Assembly: GCA_030762175.1 (NCBI GenBank)
Contig: CM060833.1
Span: 1,738,501 to 1,802,500 of the forward strand
Direction: 5' to 3'
DNA from: Metallyticus violacea
Lineage: Eukaryota; Arthropoda; Insecta; Mantodea; Metallyticidae
Length of the DNA stretch: 64,000 bases
Notes under the pieces: model-generated
The model's input: the letters and a program-made list of their open reading frames with translations, nothing else
Databases searched by the model: none
What the model was told of the DNA's origin: nothing
Shown here: positions 42,882 to 53,260 of the stretch, one piece after another
Layout of the letters: every line of letters starts with the position of its first letter
How positions within the stretch are numbered: the first letter of the stretch is position 1
Position numbers and translations under genes: made by a program

Positions 42882-44190
42882 ATGGAGCCAAGATTATCAT
42901 TTGAACAGTGGAAAGCAATGTTGAAGTGGTATTAGACTGCCACGGTTGGCCGAGGTCGTTAAGGCATGGACTCATGAGCGGAAGGTCTGGAGTTCGAATC
43001 CCACCAGGACCGCCCTCCCTGACTGAGGTTTCTTCCAGGTTTTCCTCAGTCCACATAAATGGCAAATGCCGGGGAGGTACCTAAACTTAGGCCTGGAACG
43101 TTTCCTTCCTTAAAAAAAATCCTTTCCCAATATATCTTTTCATTTCATGTATCATCAGTGTCCACTGCCTGTGGTGCCTCAGCAGTAAAAATGGGCGTTA
43201 AATACTATTAAAGAAAGAAGTGGTATTGGAAAACTGAGAATGTTGTGGAAGTTCAAAGGCAATGGAGACGTGTACAGAACTGCCAACACTAATAACAATT
43301 GCACACATTTAAGTCAAATTTGAGACTCATGGTACAGTATACAATGTTCACAAGAGCAGATCTGGGAGTAACAAGTACTGCATCTTTGGCAATGGTTTTG
43401 GAATATTTTGTGCACTCACCGCAGAAATCTATAAAGCAATGTGCACATGAGATTGGGATTAGCAGAACCAGTACATGTCGCATTATTAAAACAGCAAAGT
43501 TGAAAGTTTTCAGCCCAAGACTTTTGCATGCATTAAATGAAGATGACCCTAATCGGAGAATGCAACACTGTGAATGGCTTCGGAACATGGTGCAAGAGGA
43601 TGAGGCCTACGTAGGAAAAGTTGTTTGGTCTGATGAGGCATAATTTAAATTGAAAGGAACTGGTAACTGACTTAACTGTATCTACTAGTGTGCAAACAAT
43701 CCACGTTATTTTGGAAAAGGCTGTTAATTTACCTGGAATTAATGTTTGGTGTGGGTTGTGATCTAGGGGTCTAATTCAACCATTCTTTTTTGAAGGTACA
43801 GTAACTGGCCCAGTGTACCTGAACATAATATGCACATCTGTCTTACCTGCCATTCATACACTCTATGGAAATAATGAATTTTACTTCCAACGTGTGTACC
43901 TTGATGACAATCTTTCAAGACAATGGATAGGACAACATGGTCCTATTCAGTTTCCACTGCATTCTCTGGATCTAACTCCATTGAACTTCTACTTATGGGA
44001 AACCGTTAAGAATGTTGTATACCATAGAAAACCAGCTACACTGGCAGCACTTCGGGAAGAAATTTAAACAGCATGTACAGCAATTGCAGATAATACTTTC
44101 GCAAATGTTGCTCAACCAGTTGTTCAACATACTCAGCAGTGTATCGGCGCCAATGGTGAGCATTTTGAGCAATTGTTGTAACTGTAAAAG
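42882..44190 (+). pseudogene. Mariner-superfamily transposase (DUF4817-like N-terminus), SINE-interrupted
   Basis: ATG at 42882 opens MEPRLSFEQWKAMLKWY. The SINE at 42934-43216 splits the coding DNA, and beyond it WKTENVVEVQRQWRRVYRTA follows in frame. Then come SPQKSIKQCAHEIGISRTST (helix-turn-helix), DDPNRRMQHCEWLRNM, KVVWSDEA (first catalytic Asp, 43641), [18 protein letters not shown] in shifted frame, [20 protein letters not shown] and [13 protein letters not shown]. The block with the second catalytic Asp (QQDGAPPHW in relatives) is deleted. The last motif has Asn where the third Asp is expected. Inactive. Confidence 0.85.
42934..43216 (+). mobile_element. tRNA-derived SINE, family 2, full length with target-site duplication
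   Basis: Head GACTGCCACGGTTGGCCGAG, then GTCGTTAAGGCATGG (box A region) and GAGTTCGAATCCCACC (box B). Tail GGCGTTAAATACTATTAAAG. Flanked by the perfect 11-bp duplication GAAGTGGTATT at 42923-42933 and 43217-43227. Head resembles Ser/Leu-type tRNA. Confidence 0.93.
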
Positions 44191-44304
44191 TCTAAGGTGA
44201 TTAGTGCTCATCATTTTCTGTTTGTGTGAATTCAGTAGTTATGTTAACGCAGCTTTTTCTTTGCTTGAAGTGTGTATTGATTTTTTGGCACACTCTGTAA
44301 ACAT

Positions 44305-44690
44305 ATATGAGGGTGAATCAAATATAAAACTGACTTTTTTTGTAACTTATTGAAAGCAAACAAATTGGATACATCTAATTTTTCTATATAACATTCCAAT
44401 TTACAAACACATCTATCCCTTCAGAGAGGAAGCTAAAGAAAGAGTGGGGTTGGAATTCCAGCTAGTTGTGCATGAATACTTTAACACCTTCTTCACTGTC
44501 AAATTGTCAACCTCCTAATGTTTTTTTTTTTTCAATCTAAACATAAATAACCACAAGGCGATGTCTGGACTGTAGGGAGGTGTTTTAACACTGTCCAGTG
44601 GATTTTCTCAAGTTTTTACACTGTGGATAGGCACTGTCTAGGAGCAGATGTTCTGCAATTGTCTGTTGGAGTCCTTACCTCAAAGGGCTC
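44305..44690 (-). pseudogene. Mariner C-terminal fragment
   Basis: The minus-strand reading includes PPYSPDIALWLFMF (third Asp region, frameshifted) and SEGIDVFVNWN (C-terminal helix, EGIxxLVxRW). It ends at GTTTTATATTTGATTCACCC, probably the terminal repeat. Short and dead. Confidence 0.6.
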
Positions 44691-44734
44691 TGTTTCATAA
44701 AACTTGACAGACATGACAATTTCATATATGTTGA

Positions 44735-44945
44735 ATGTTTTTACAGACATAATTTCTCATGCCAAAATTTAACCTTACAATATTTTGTTAGCTTAACGCA
44801 TAATCTACATACAGTACTAGTTTCACTGTTGTCCTCCCAGTTCCCGCCTGTGAGTAATGTACAAATAGAGACATGTTCAGTTCCACCTACAGCAAAATGG
44901 AGGTTTCATGTGATGAACAATATGCTACTCTGAAATTCTGCTTTT
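44735..44945 (+). mobile_element. 5' fragment of a mariner family (as at 6128 and 33345)
   Basis: Non-coding leader TTTTTACAGACATAATTTCT, then CCCGCCTGTGAG and the first codons of a transposase (KMEVSCDEQYATLKFCF). Interrupted by a PLE end at about 44946. Confidence 0.6.
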
Positions 44946-45605
44946 GTTTCAACAACATTAAGACATATTTCGGGACAGTTGCTCCATCATTAGCTGTTAA
45001 CTAATTACTTGAAGGTGTGACTGGATCCCAAGGGCTTTTTAGGGGGCTGATGGTTCAAACAGGAACTTGCCAAATTCATTTGCAGGTGGAACATCAAAAT
45101 GCTTATTTTTCTCTATTTTTCTGGATAAAAACTTTTTTCGAAATAGTTTGCAATATTGATTGTGAAAATCTTTCAGCTGTTTAACCTCTAGTTTCATTTT
45201 GTGATTTTAGACCCAAAAATGAGCTACCACCACTGATTTATCTATTATGAATTTTCCTAAAGTTTTCCTTTTTCTGAAATTCTACATTTTTCTTCCTTTG
45301 TTGATATATTTTTTATTACATTCTGCACATTTAATCTCTAAATTTCTCATTTCTCATTGTTGGTATGGTGTATTTTACTATGGCACCTAGTGTATTTTTG
45401 ATATTATATTTGTTCTTTGGGGCTAATTTATGTCATATTCTTTGAATATCTTATTGAATTTACTGTGGTAAGTCTGATTTATGTGCAATTTTTGAAGTTG
45501 ATACTTTTCCTTAATATTCTCTGGTGTGGAAATATCTCTTACAGATTTTTTGGCTTTTAAATTTATTAATAATTTTTATTATTGTCTCTTTGTTATTTAT
45601 ATATA
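44946..45605 (-). pseudogene. Penelope-like endonuclease and 3' end
   Basis: Minus strand from 45605: thumb remnants (HHSKFNKIFKEYDIN-like), KEQIxYQKYTRCHSKIHHTN, ECNKKYINKGRKM-like GIY-YIG remnant, then SVVVAHFWVxNHKMKLEV. The terminal hammerhead at about 44985-44950 has CTAATGA (G5 changed) and is dead. Confidence 0.65.
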
Positions 45606-45611
45606 TATATA

Positions 45612-45892
45612 TATGTATATTAGTGTTTAGTGCCCATTTTAACTACTGAGGCATCACAAGCAGTGACATGATATATGAGATGTAATGATAAATTGGGGAA
45701 GGAATTTTTTTTAAAGGAAGGAAGCTTTCCAGGCCTAAGTTTAGGGTACCTTCCCAGCATTTGCCATTTATGAGGACTGAGGAAAACCTGGAAAAAAAAA
45801 TCTTGGTCAGGTAGGATGGTCCTGGTGGGAATCATAGCCCAGACCTCCCATTCACAAGTTCACACCTGAATAACCTCGGCCACTATGGCAGT
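45612..45892 (-). mobile_element. tRNA-derived SINE, family 2
   Basis: Reverse complement of the family-2 SINE at 42934-43216: head ACTGCCATAGTGGCCGAGGT, body TTTTCCTCAGTCCTCATAAA, tail GGGCACTAAACACTAATAT. It inserted beside the PLE at 44946-45605. Confidence 0.85.
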
Positions 45893-46236
45893 TGTTTGTT
45901 GAAATTATTGACTATTGCTGAATTAATTACAATGGTCGACAGCAAAATTGCCACATGAGTAGTGTATAAAATTTCCAATTAAAATGCACCACTAAAGGCG
46001 AAAATGTTATTGAAATTTGCCAGTGTCCTCTTATCTTTATAGTAGGACACATCGCTAATTACAGGAAGTTGTAACTAGATAAGTTATGTAGTAGGGAATG
46101 AAATAAAAACTCATAAAAGGCTGCATTTTTCTAATCTTAGATTTGTTACTGCAGGAAGGAGCTAAAGAAAAAGATACAAAACAAAAATTAATTTACAGTA
46201 GGTTACTCGGTGCCTATGAAGCATTTCATAGTGCTT
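45893..46236. other. Unassigned sequence
   Basis: About 340 bp. Nothing recognised. Confidence 0.4.
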
Positions 46237-46400
46237 TGTTGATTTGTTTTATTTATGGATGCTCTTTAACATCTCAGGTCATCAGCATCCCTTTCAATTC
46301 AGGATGTGAAATGGCCAGTAAATTTTGCTCAGAGGTCTGAGGTTCTTTTTCGTGCCGTAAATATATGACATGGGACCCACTTTTACTTCCCTTCCGAAGA
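46237..46400 (-). mobile_element. tRNA-derived SINE, family 1, 5'-truncated
   Basis: Body and tail only (TTATTTATGGATGCTCTTTA, TTTTTCGTGCCGTAAATATA, ACTTCCCTTCCGAAGAAGTA). The tRNA-like head is missing. Confidence 0.85.
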
Positions 46401-46599
46401 AGTATTTTTGTTAACAAAACCACAAAATGCATAAATAATCCAATATATTTGCGATGTTAGCTGTGAAGTGGAGGATTATCACTCCTATTGTAAAAACAGC
46501 TTACAATCTTTAGTTTAGTAAATTTTGCAAATTATGATACTAAGATAAGAATTGGGCTCTACATATCTGTTTTAAGACTTGTTACACGAGTCTTCTGGG

Positions 46600-47531
46600 T
46601 TGGTTGAATCACAGGAGACCCTCGATGCTTTTTGTCATCCCCATAATATGGCTGGACCCACAAACCACATTGAAGACTGTTATTTTTGTATGGTTCGACC
46701 AGTCCAAAGTATGTTGACTATAGTGTATTCATTTGGCTGCTCTTCCTGCATGTTATAGTGATGAACTACCCATTCCCACACTCCCTGAATCATATTCAAT
46801 AGAACCTTGTGATCATATTCACACCCACAGGTCCTGACTTTACACCTGATGTTAAATCTTGTGAACAGCACATGGTTTGCCAGAGTGAATTAAATGATTT
46901 AGTGAGGGATCTGGAACTTTCAAAAGCCAAGACGGGCTGTTAGCCTCCAGATTCCAATAATGGAATTATCGTGCTGAAAATGTGAAAGTAATTTTTTCAT
47001 GATTGCCAAAAACACTTTTGGACCTATTTTTCTACAGAAGGCAATTTAGTGTTTTGCAGTGATATTAGGTTTATTGGGGGCTGTGAACATTAAACACATC
47101 TCTGAGGAGTGGCAGTTGTTCATAGATGCATCTAAATTAAGTCTCAAAGCAGTATTGCTCCATAATGACAATCAGTTGCTGTCAATTCCTATTAGTTATT
47201 CTATGTATATGAAAGAATCATGTGACATCCTGAAACTTCTCCTTGATTCAATTTCATATAACACTTATAAATGGAAAATATGTGCTGATTTGAAAGCAAT
47301 TGCAGTATTAACTGGAATACTGTTTTTTCTTATGTGAATGGACATTAGAGAGAGAGTTTCTCATTTTGAAAAAAAAGGAATGGCCTTTGCATTAAAGTAT
47401 AGAAACTAGAAATATAAATGTTAAACATGAACCTCTGGTGGAGTCTGGGAAACAAACAAGCTGGAAACTATGAGGACATTGTTACAAATTTGCTGTCATC
47501 TTATCACAAAATGGGATGCAAAATATCTCCT
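46600..47531 (+). pseudogene. Pseudogene of an uncharacterised repetitive arthropod protein family
   Basis: Across frames: FCHPHNMAGPTNHIEDCYFC, then a decayed middle part, EEWQLFIDASKLSLKAVLLH, NDNQLLSIPISYSMYMKESC, YKWKICADLKAIAVLTGILF, VKHEPLVESGK and LLSSYHKMGCKIS. From memory this order (HxEDCYFC, EWRLFIDSSKxSLKxVLLHN, CGDLKxxxxLLGLQ, EPLVxPxKI, YxKMGCxMSxKxH) belongs to a protein of unknown function found in very many copies in arthropod genomes. Stops and frameshifts show it is dead. It could be a passenger gene of an unknown mobile element; no terminal repeats were found. Confidence 0.55.
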
Positions 47532-47582
47532 ACACTAATGTAATCAACTTGTTCATAGCAACTTCATTTATTTACCTATAAC

Positions 47583-48185
47583 ACTAGGACATGTTTCGAA
47601 AGCACTCACTCCCACCACCAGCTGTTAACCAACAATGCTGCTGCTACTAGAATTTGTGGCTGAATCCCAAGGTGTTGGCAGTCTCTGTTGGTTCTGGTAG
47701 GAACTTGTTGAGTTCATCCATGGGCAGAACATCCAAATTCATTAGGTTTCTCATATTTATTAAAATGAAAATCTTTTCTCAAGTAGACAGTTCCATTCGG
47801 TTGTGAAGCTCTTTTAACAGCTTTGCCTTTGGTTTAATTTCATGATTACTGAATATTCATTTTAAGCGGATTGATAAATCATCAGTGATAGCTTACTTTT
47901 GGACCAATAATCATGAAATTAAACCAGAGGTGAAGCTGCAGAAAGAGCATCATAATCCAATGCAGCTATCCAATTGGGAAAAGATTTTCATTTTAAAAAA
48001 TAAGAAAAACCTAACAAATTTTGGTGTTTTGCACATGGATGAACTCAGCAAGTTCCTACTAGACCAGCAGACTGCCATAAAAACACCTTGGGATGCAGCC
48101 ACCAATTTGAGTAGCAGCAGTCGGTCAACAGCTGATGAGGGAGTGCTTCTGAAACATGTCTTAGTGTTATTTTATGTAAGTAGAG
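47583..48185. mobile_element. Penelope-like inverted pair of endonuclease-3' ends
   Basis: The minus arm (47852-47585) and plus arm (47913-48180) carry the same endonuclease tail and terminus. The plus frame 47885-48196 reads FWTNNHEIKPEVKLQKEHHN, LSNWEKIFILKNKKNLTN, MDELSKFLLDQQTAI. The two arms meet head to head at about 47855-47905. Confidence 0.8.
48118..48178 (+). ncRNA. Hammerhead ribozyme core at PLE 3' end
   Basis: CTGATGA at 48132-48138. Stem II GGAG/CTTC (48140-48143 and 48146-48149, one G-U) with a 2-nt loop. GAAA at 48151-48154, stem III with loop AU, GUC with cleavage after C48160. The minus partner near 47620 has CTGGTGG and is dead. Confidence 0.6.
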
Positions 48186-48194
48186 TAAATAAGT

Positions 48195-49215
48195 AACCCT
48201 ACATTACCTAGAATCTATGGTCTTCTAAAAGTACATAAATCAGGCAAAACATTGAGACCCATTATAAACAATATAGATGCTCCAACATACAGATTAGCCA
48301 AATGGTTTTCTTTCTTTCCTAAATTTGAAACAAGAAGCATAAAAAACTCCTTAGCTCTAATTAATTAAATTAAAGATATAGAAATAGAAAAAACAGATAC
48401 CTTGGTCTCTTTTGATGTCAAAGCTCTTTTTTCAAGTATCCCAATGCCAAATCTACATATTGACACAAAAAAATGGTTGCTAAAAATAGTGAAAACAATA
48501 GAAGAAACTCAAGAATACATCACACGAACAAACTTGTGCATAGAACAAAATTACTTCACCTTCAATAGAAAGTACTATAAACAGAACTCTGGTTTAGCAA
48601 TGGGTAGCCCATTATCACCACTATTGGCAGATCCCTTTATGAGTGCATTAGAAATCAGAATTACGAACGGTTTTCCCTGGTTGTTTAAAACATGGTATCA
48701 CTTTGTTGATGACATCTTTGCAATAGTCCCTGAGAAACACCTAGAAGATACGCTTAAGTTACTTAATCTACAAGAAAAATCAATAAAATTCAATATGAAG
48801 AGAGAATGTAAGGACAACTACCTTTCCTAGACCTTAAAATAATCAAGAAAGAAAATCATTTAACATTCGGTATATATAGAAAATCTACTAACACCAATGG
48901 CTACATAAAATACAATAGTTATAACCTAGTCTCCCATAAACATGCAGTATTAGTCTTGCGCACAGTTTGGTAAATGTACCCATGAAAAAAGAGGAGTATG
49001 ATCAAGAACTAAGCAATATAATAAATATAGTCACAGAAAATGGATTTAAAAAATAAATTGTATATAAGAAAGTAAAAAGAGCAAAGAAAAATAGAATCGA
49101 AACACTTATACCTAAGGAAGAAAATAGAATGTACAAAAAAATTCACATACCATCCATCAGTCTTCTATAAATTCCAAAGGATCTTCAAAAAACACAACAA
49201 CGTAATGTTTGTGTC
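48195..49215 (+). pseudogene. Penelope-like element H: nearly complete RT domain
   Basis: [20 protein letters not shown] (fingers), then open frame 48402-48830 with VSFDVKALFSSIPMP (motif A), GLAMGSPLSPLLADPFMSAL (motif B) and WYHFVDDIFAIV (motif C, catalytic VDD). A frameshift near 48828 leads to YLPFLDLKIIKKENHLTFGI, then KFTYHPSVFYKFQRIFKKHN (thumb). No endonuclease; the sequence turns at about 49215 into a minus-strand N-terminal piece. The preceding 3' end at 48185 suggests a tandem of two PLE copies. Confidence 0.85.
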
Positions 49216-49446
49216 TTTCTAATTCCAATACTTTCTTTTCAGCTGCCTTTTGTACATGACTATTATTGTTGTATTTTACTATTTTCCTGATAAACTTCGG
49301 GCAACCTTTTTCTTTCAAACATCTGTTTATGAATCTGATATCTGCTGCTTTGCATCTCCTTTTTTTCTTTAAGTTTTCGATAATGTTTTATTTCTGCTTT
49401 ATGATTGTATAACGTAACAAACATTATGCCGACATCGCACATATAG
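49216..49446 (-). pseudogene. Penelope-like N-terminal region, inverted
   Basis: The minus-strand reading NHKAEIKHYRKLKEKKRRCK, then AADIRFINRCLKEKGCPKFI and RKIVKYNNN, is the basic N-terminal region of PLE ORFs. It lies between element H and element I in the opposite orientation. Confidence 0.6.
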
Positions 49447-51560
49447 ACATTAGGCTATACGAATTACATATGAAATTAAGTAAACCACTAGGAATCATTG
49501 CATGGGATAATATCGAGAGGAACATATTGGAATTCATCAGTTTCAGAATAAAACAAAAAAACTACATGCCAAAAAATAAATTTAAAAATTTACACGGAAA
49601 ACAGATAGATAAAAATAAAAATATCAAAGAGAAACCTAACCTTGAAATAATTAATTTTTTGAAAGAAAAACCAAATAAGAATGAAACAAAATTATTCAAT
49701 AACTGCATCAATACATGTGTCAATTTCTCATCAAACGTTGATGAATATATTACACATATCGAATTAACCATTGAGAGATTAAACCCCATAGATAAAAATT
49801 ATATTGGAAAAATGTCTTCAGGAATATTACAGGAAATTAAAAAACATAACCAAATCCCCAAACCATACCAAAAAACCATAAAATCATTAAATACAACAGA
49901 AGTCACATATACAAAAGCAGATAAGGGAAATCAAATTGTAATTCTAGCCAAAGATTACCAACAAAGAATGCTAGAGTTATTAAACAGTAAGGAGTTCATT
50001 GAAGTGGAAAAAATCCTCTATACAGATTTAAAAAATCAATAGAAGACATATTAAAAGGAAATTGCTTACTCACAAAATCAGATGCTTACAAAATCAAAAT
50101 ACCTATTCCATCAATAGCTAAGATAATAGGATTACCAAAAATATACAAACCAGGAAAAGACATGAGACCAATAATTAACAATATCAATACCCCATGTTAC
50201 CTCCTAGCCAAATAGTTAACCATGTGATTTAATACATTACCCAGATTCCCAAGCCTAAGCTAAAAAATTCATTCAATCTTGTAAACAAAATCAAGGATCA
50301 CAAACTAAACACAAATGATATCATGGTTTCCTTTGATGTAAAGGCATTATTTCCCATTATTCCAAAAGAAAAAACCCTGAATTTGTTAAAAAAAATGGCT
50401 ACTGTGTAACAACTTTACAGAAACACATACAAAAGAATATGTAAAACTACAGAACTATGTTTGGATCAAGCTTACTTCACGTTTGAAGGAAAGATTTTTA
50501 AACATAGATCAGGTTTGGTGATGAGTAGTCCACTATCTCCATTATTGGCTGATCTGTTCATGAGCTATTTTGAAATACATATAACGAGAGCCTTCCCATA
50601 CATATTCAAAACATGGTACAGATACGTAGATGATATGTAGATGATGTGTTTGCCATTGTACAAAATAGATTCATGGAAGATGCATTGAAACTGTTGAACT
50701 TTTAAGAACCAATAATAAAATTCACTATGGAAGCCGAGGCTAATAATACCTTACCTTTTCTGGACCTAAGGATAATAAAATGTAATAAAAATATAGAATT
50801 TGGTATATACAGAAAGGACACCCATACCGACAATTACATAAAGGCAAACCCCAGACCCCACAAGGAAGCAGCATTCAATAGTATGACTTAGAGGTTAGTT
50901 AAAGAAGAATACAGGAAAGAATACACACACATAATATACACAGCAGAAATTAATGGATTTAACAAACAAATGGTAGATAAAAAATAAAAAGATTTAAAAA
51001 TAAAAAGGAAATTAAACAAATTACCACACTCAGTTCTTCCTTAAAGAAAATGCTCATCAAAAATTCACATATCACCCTTATGTTAACCATAAATTCCAAA
51101 AGTTTTTCAAAAAGTATAACATCACTGTGGCACCAATAAACAGATATAGTGTTGGTAAATTATTGAATCTAAATAAAATTAAACAAAAAAAGAAGAAATT
51201 TCAGGTATATGTAGAATTAATTGCAAAGATTGTGACAAAATATATAATGGAAAAACAAAAAGAAATCTGGGGATAACATTAAAGGAACACTGGAGAAATA
51301 TTAGATACAAATAAGTAGAAAAATGAGCAGTGAATGCACATTTTTGGAATGAAAATCATGAAATAGAGAGGAATATATTACTAAAAACAATTCAACATCC
51401 GAAAGAACTTAGACCACCAGAACAAACATAAAAACACACATGCCTTACCGAAATTGACTCGTCAGTCGTTGATTGGTTGACAATATGAAGAATATACCTC
51501 AGGAAACATGTCCCAAAATTACTTTTATAAGTGTATGTGTGTGTTTGTGAAACTTCAAGA
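49447..51560 (+). pseudogene. Penelope-like element I: most complete copy, N-terminus to 3' end
   Basis: Open frame 49470-50042 (190 codons) holds the N-terminal region and the conserved TKADKGNQIVILAKDYQQRM block. Then, in shifting frames, the RT (GLPKIYKPGKDMRPIINNIN; FDVKALFPIIPKE motif A; SGLVMSSPLSPLLADLFMSY motif B; YRYVDD then a 12-bp duplication GTAGATGAT, motif C), [15 protein letters not shown], thumb (KFTYHPYVNHKFQKFFKKYN), GIY-YIG (GICRINCKDCDKIY.GKTKR) and the 3' end near 51540 with a decayed hammerhead (GAAACATGTC kept, CUGAUGA lost). About 2.1 kb; full-length PLEs of this type are 2.5-3 kb. Confidence 0.85.
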
Positions 51561-51614
51561 GTTTTAACATGATGACATGATTTTTAGTATTTTACTTTAA
51601 ATCAAAATAAGATA

Positions 51615-52550
51615 AAAATTCTTTGTTTTTGTTTATAAATATATTTACCCATACTGTTAATTCTATGGGTTTTGAATAGCTTTTAATAGTTTTGGTTCCT
51701 TTCGGAATTCTTTTTTTTTGCCAAAAAATGGTCGGCCACTACTGATTTTTCTGTGTGTTTATATTTAAGTTTTCTCATGTGTTCCTTAAAACCTTTTTGT
51801 TTTCCCTATGTATTTCATGTCACAATCTTTGCAACCAATTTCATAAATGCCTGAATGCTTTCCTGGTGGAATTTTGTCTTTTGTGTTGGTGTTTAAGTGG
51901 GTTTTTAAACTTTATTTATTCACTGGGACCAATATGATGTTTACCTCTCTAAAAATCTTCTGGAATTTTTGGTGTGCTCATGGGTGGAAAGTGAATTTTT
52001 TATATATATGTTTTGCTTTGTAGCCTTTTAGTGTGGTGATGTCCTTAATTTGTTTTTCTTTCTGAATTTCTCTATTTTCTTGTTGACAAGATCTATTGTG
52101 TAGCCATTTTTCTGTGCTATATCTATGATTTTTTAGTACTCCAATTTGTATTCTGTCTTGTTTATTGGCAAGTTTGTTAATATGAATGTGAGGCTGTTGA
52201 TTATGGCTAGTTTTATGTTGTTTTCGATTGTGCTGTTATTTTTTATATAATTATCTGTGTGGGTATCTTTTCTGTATATGCCAAATTCCAGTGTATTGTC
52301 TTTTTTTAATTTTTATATCCAAGAAAGGAAGAACCTTGTTGTTTTCTAATTCCACAGTGAATTCAACAGTGCTGTCCTGTAGATTGAACAGTTTTATGGC
52401 ATCCTCTTTCCAATTTTCATTTACTATTGCAAAGACATCATCCACATAATGGTACCAACATTTATATATATGTGGAAAAGCCTCAACTAATTTTATTTCC
52501 AAAAAACTTATGTACATATCTGCTAAGAATATGTTACCATACGTTTTAAG
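51615..52550 (-). pseudogene. Penelope-like element J: RT to endonuclease (minus)
   Basis: Open frame 52580-52251: [35 protein letters not shown] (motif C), STVEFTVELENNKVLPFLDI. Downstream on the same strand: [20 protein letters not shown], KFTFHPxAHQKFQKIFREVN, SGIYEIGCKDCDMKYIGKTK-like GIY-YIG and EKSVVADHFLAKK-like. Starts at motif B (5'-truncated). Similar wording to element E. Confidence 0.8.
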
Positions 52551-52960
52551 GAATACATGAGAAATGTTAAATATAAACACACAGAAAAATCAGCAGTGGC
52601 AGGCCATTTTTGGCAAAAAAACAAAAAAAACAAACAAACAAACAAAACAAAACATGAATTCGGAAAGGAACCAAAACTATTAAAAGCTCTTCAAAAACCC
52701 ATAGAATTAACAATATGAGAAAATATATTTATAAACAAAAACAGAATTTTTGGTTAACTTTGATCTCCCAAACAACAGCTACCTCACCAATAAGTTCGTT
52801 AAAGTCACAGAGCAACATCTTAATACCACACTGGGAAGCGGCCAGTGGGACCAAGCTGAAGATGGAGGCAATCGCCTTTGAAACATGTCCAAGTAAGTGG
52901 AACAAAATTAGTGAAATTTGAGTGATTTCGTAACAATAATTTGTCATATAATATATTTCA
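52545..52960 (+). pseudogene. Penelope-like endonuclease tail and 3' end (plus arm of J)
   Basis: EYMRNVKYKHTEKSAVAGHF, then a simple A-rich insertion (AAACAAACAAACAAAACAAA at about 52625) and PKLLKALQKPIELTI. It matches the distal part of J in the opposite orientation, so J too is a head-to-head pair. Ends with an intact hammerhead core and GTGATTTCGTAACAATAATT. Confidence 0.8.
52840..52905 (+). ncRNA. Hammerhead ribozyme core at 3' end of PLE J pair
   Basis: CTGAAGA at 52856-52862. Stem II AGGC/GCCT with loop AATC. GAAAC, loop AU, GUC with predicted cleavage after C52889. Stem I is not obvious beyond a single G-C pair. Same subtype as 55199. Confidence 0.6.
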
Positions 52961-53019
52961 CTGTGAAAATCCCCGATACAAAAAAATAAGTGATGTGTTA
53001 CAAATTCGACTCAATTATA

Positions 53020-53260
53020 TTAAATTCTCAACTTATGTATTCACTTTTTTACACTATACTCCATTCACTTACACAAAAGTAAGACACGTTTCGGGAGAAT
53101 CTCTCCCATCTTCAGTTGCTCCCTGAACCGCCGTTACTCGAAACTCTTTATAGTGTATAAAAGTATAGTGTAAAAAAGTGAATACATAAGTTGAGGTTAT
53201 ATTGCCACTCCATTGTCAACAGCTTTGTAAGTACAAGATTTATATATTAAATTTGCTAGT
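53020..53260. mobile_element. PLE 3' end with 34-bp inverted repeat
   Basis: CTCAACTTATGTATTCACTT (53027-53060) is repeated in reverse at 53162-53195. The minus copy includes a complete hammerhead. The plus copy keeps only the outermost part, followed by TTGCCACTCCATTGTCAACA, as at other ends of this subfamily. Confidence 0.8.
53075..53130 (-). ncRNA. Hammerhead ribozyme core (minus strand)
   Basis: CTGAAGA (53115-53109), stem II GGGAG/CTCCC, GAAA, two-base-pair stem III with loop GU, GUC with predicted cleavage after the base at 53083. Core fully intact; same subtype as 32498. Confidence 0.65.

Larger units (their letters stand above)
42558..44297 (+). mobile_element. Mariner-superfamily transposon with both terminal repeats and nested SINE
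   Basis: Left end CGAGGGTGCCAAAAAAAGTA (from 42558) and right end, reverse complement from 44297, CAGAGTGTGCCAAAAAATCA continue as a repeat of about 31 bp. TA dinucleotides flank both ends (42556-42557 and 44298-44299), as expected for this superfamily. A transposase pseudogene lies inside, and a SINE interrupts it. A tandem duplication of about 128 bp (GATGTTCTGTAAACAG...) lies in the 5' leader at 42696-42900. Confidence 0.88.

Noticed and set aside
51455..51535. Hammerhead at the end of PLE element I
   Set aside because: GAAACATGTC remains, but the CUGAUGA side reads TTGACAA and the core cannot form.
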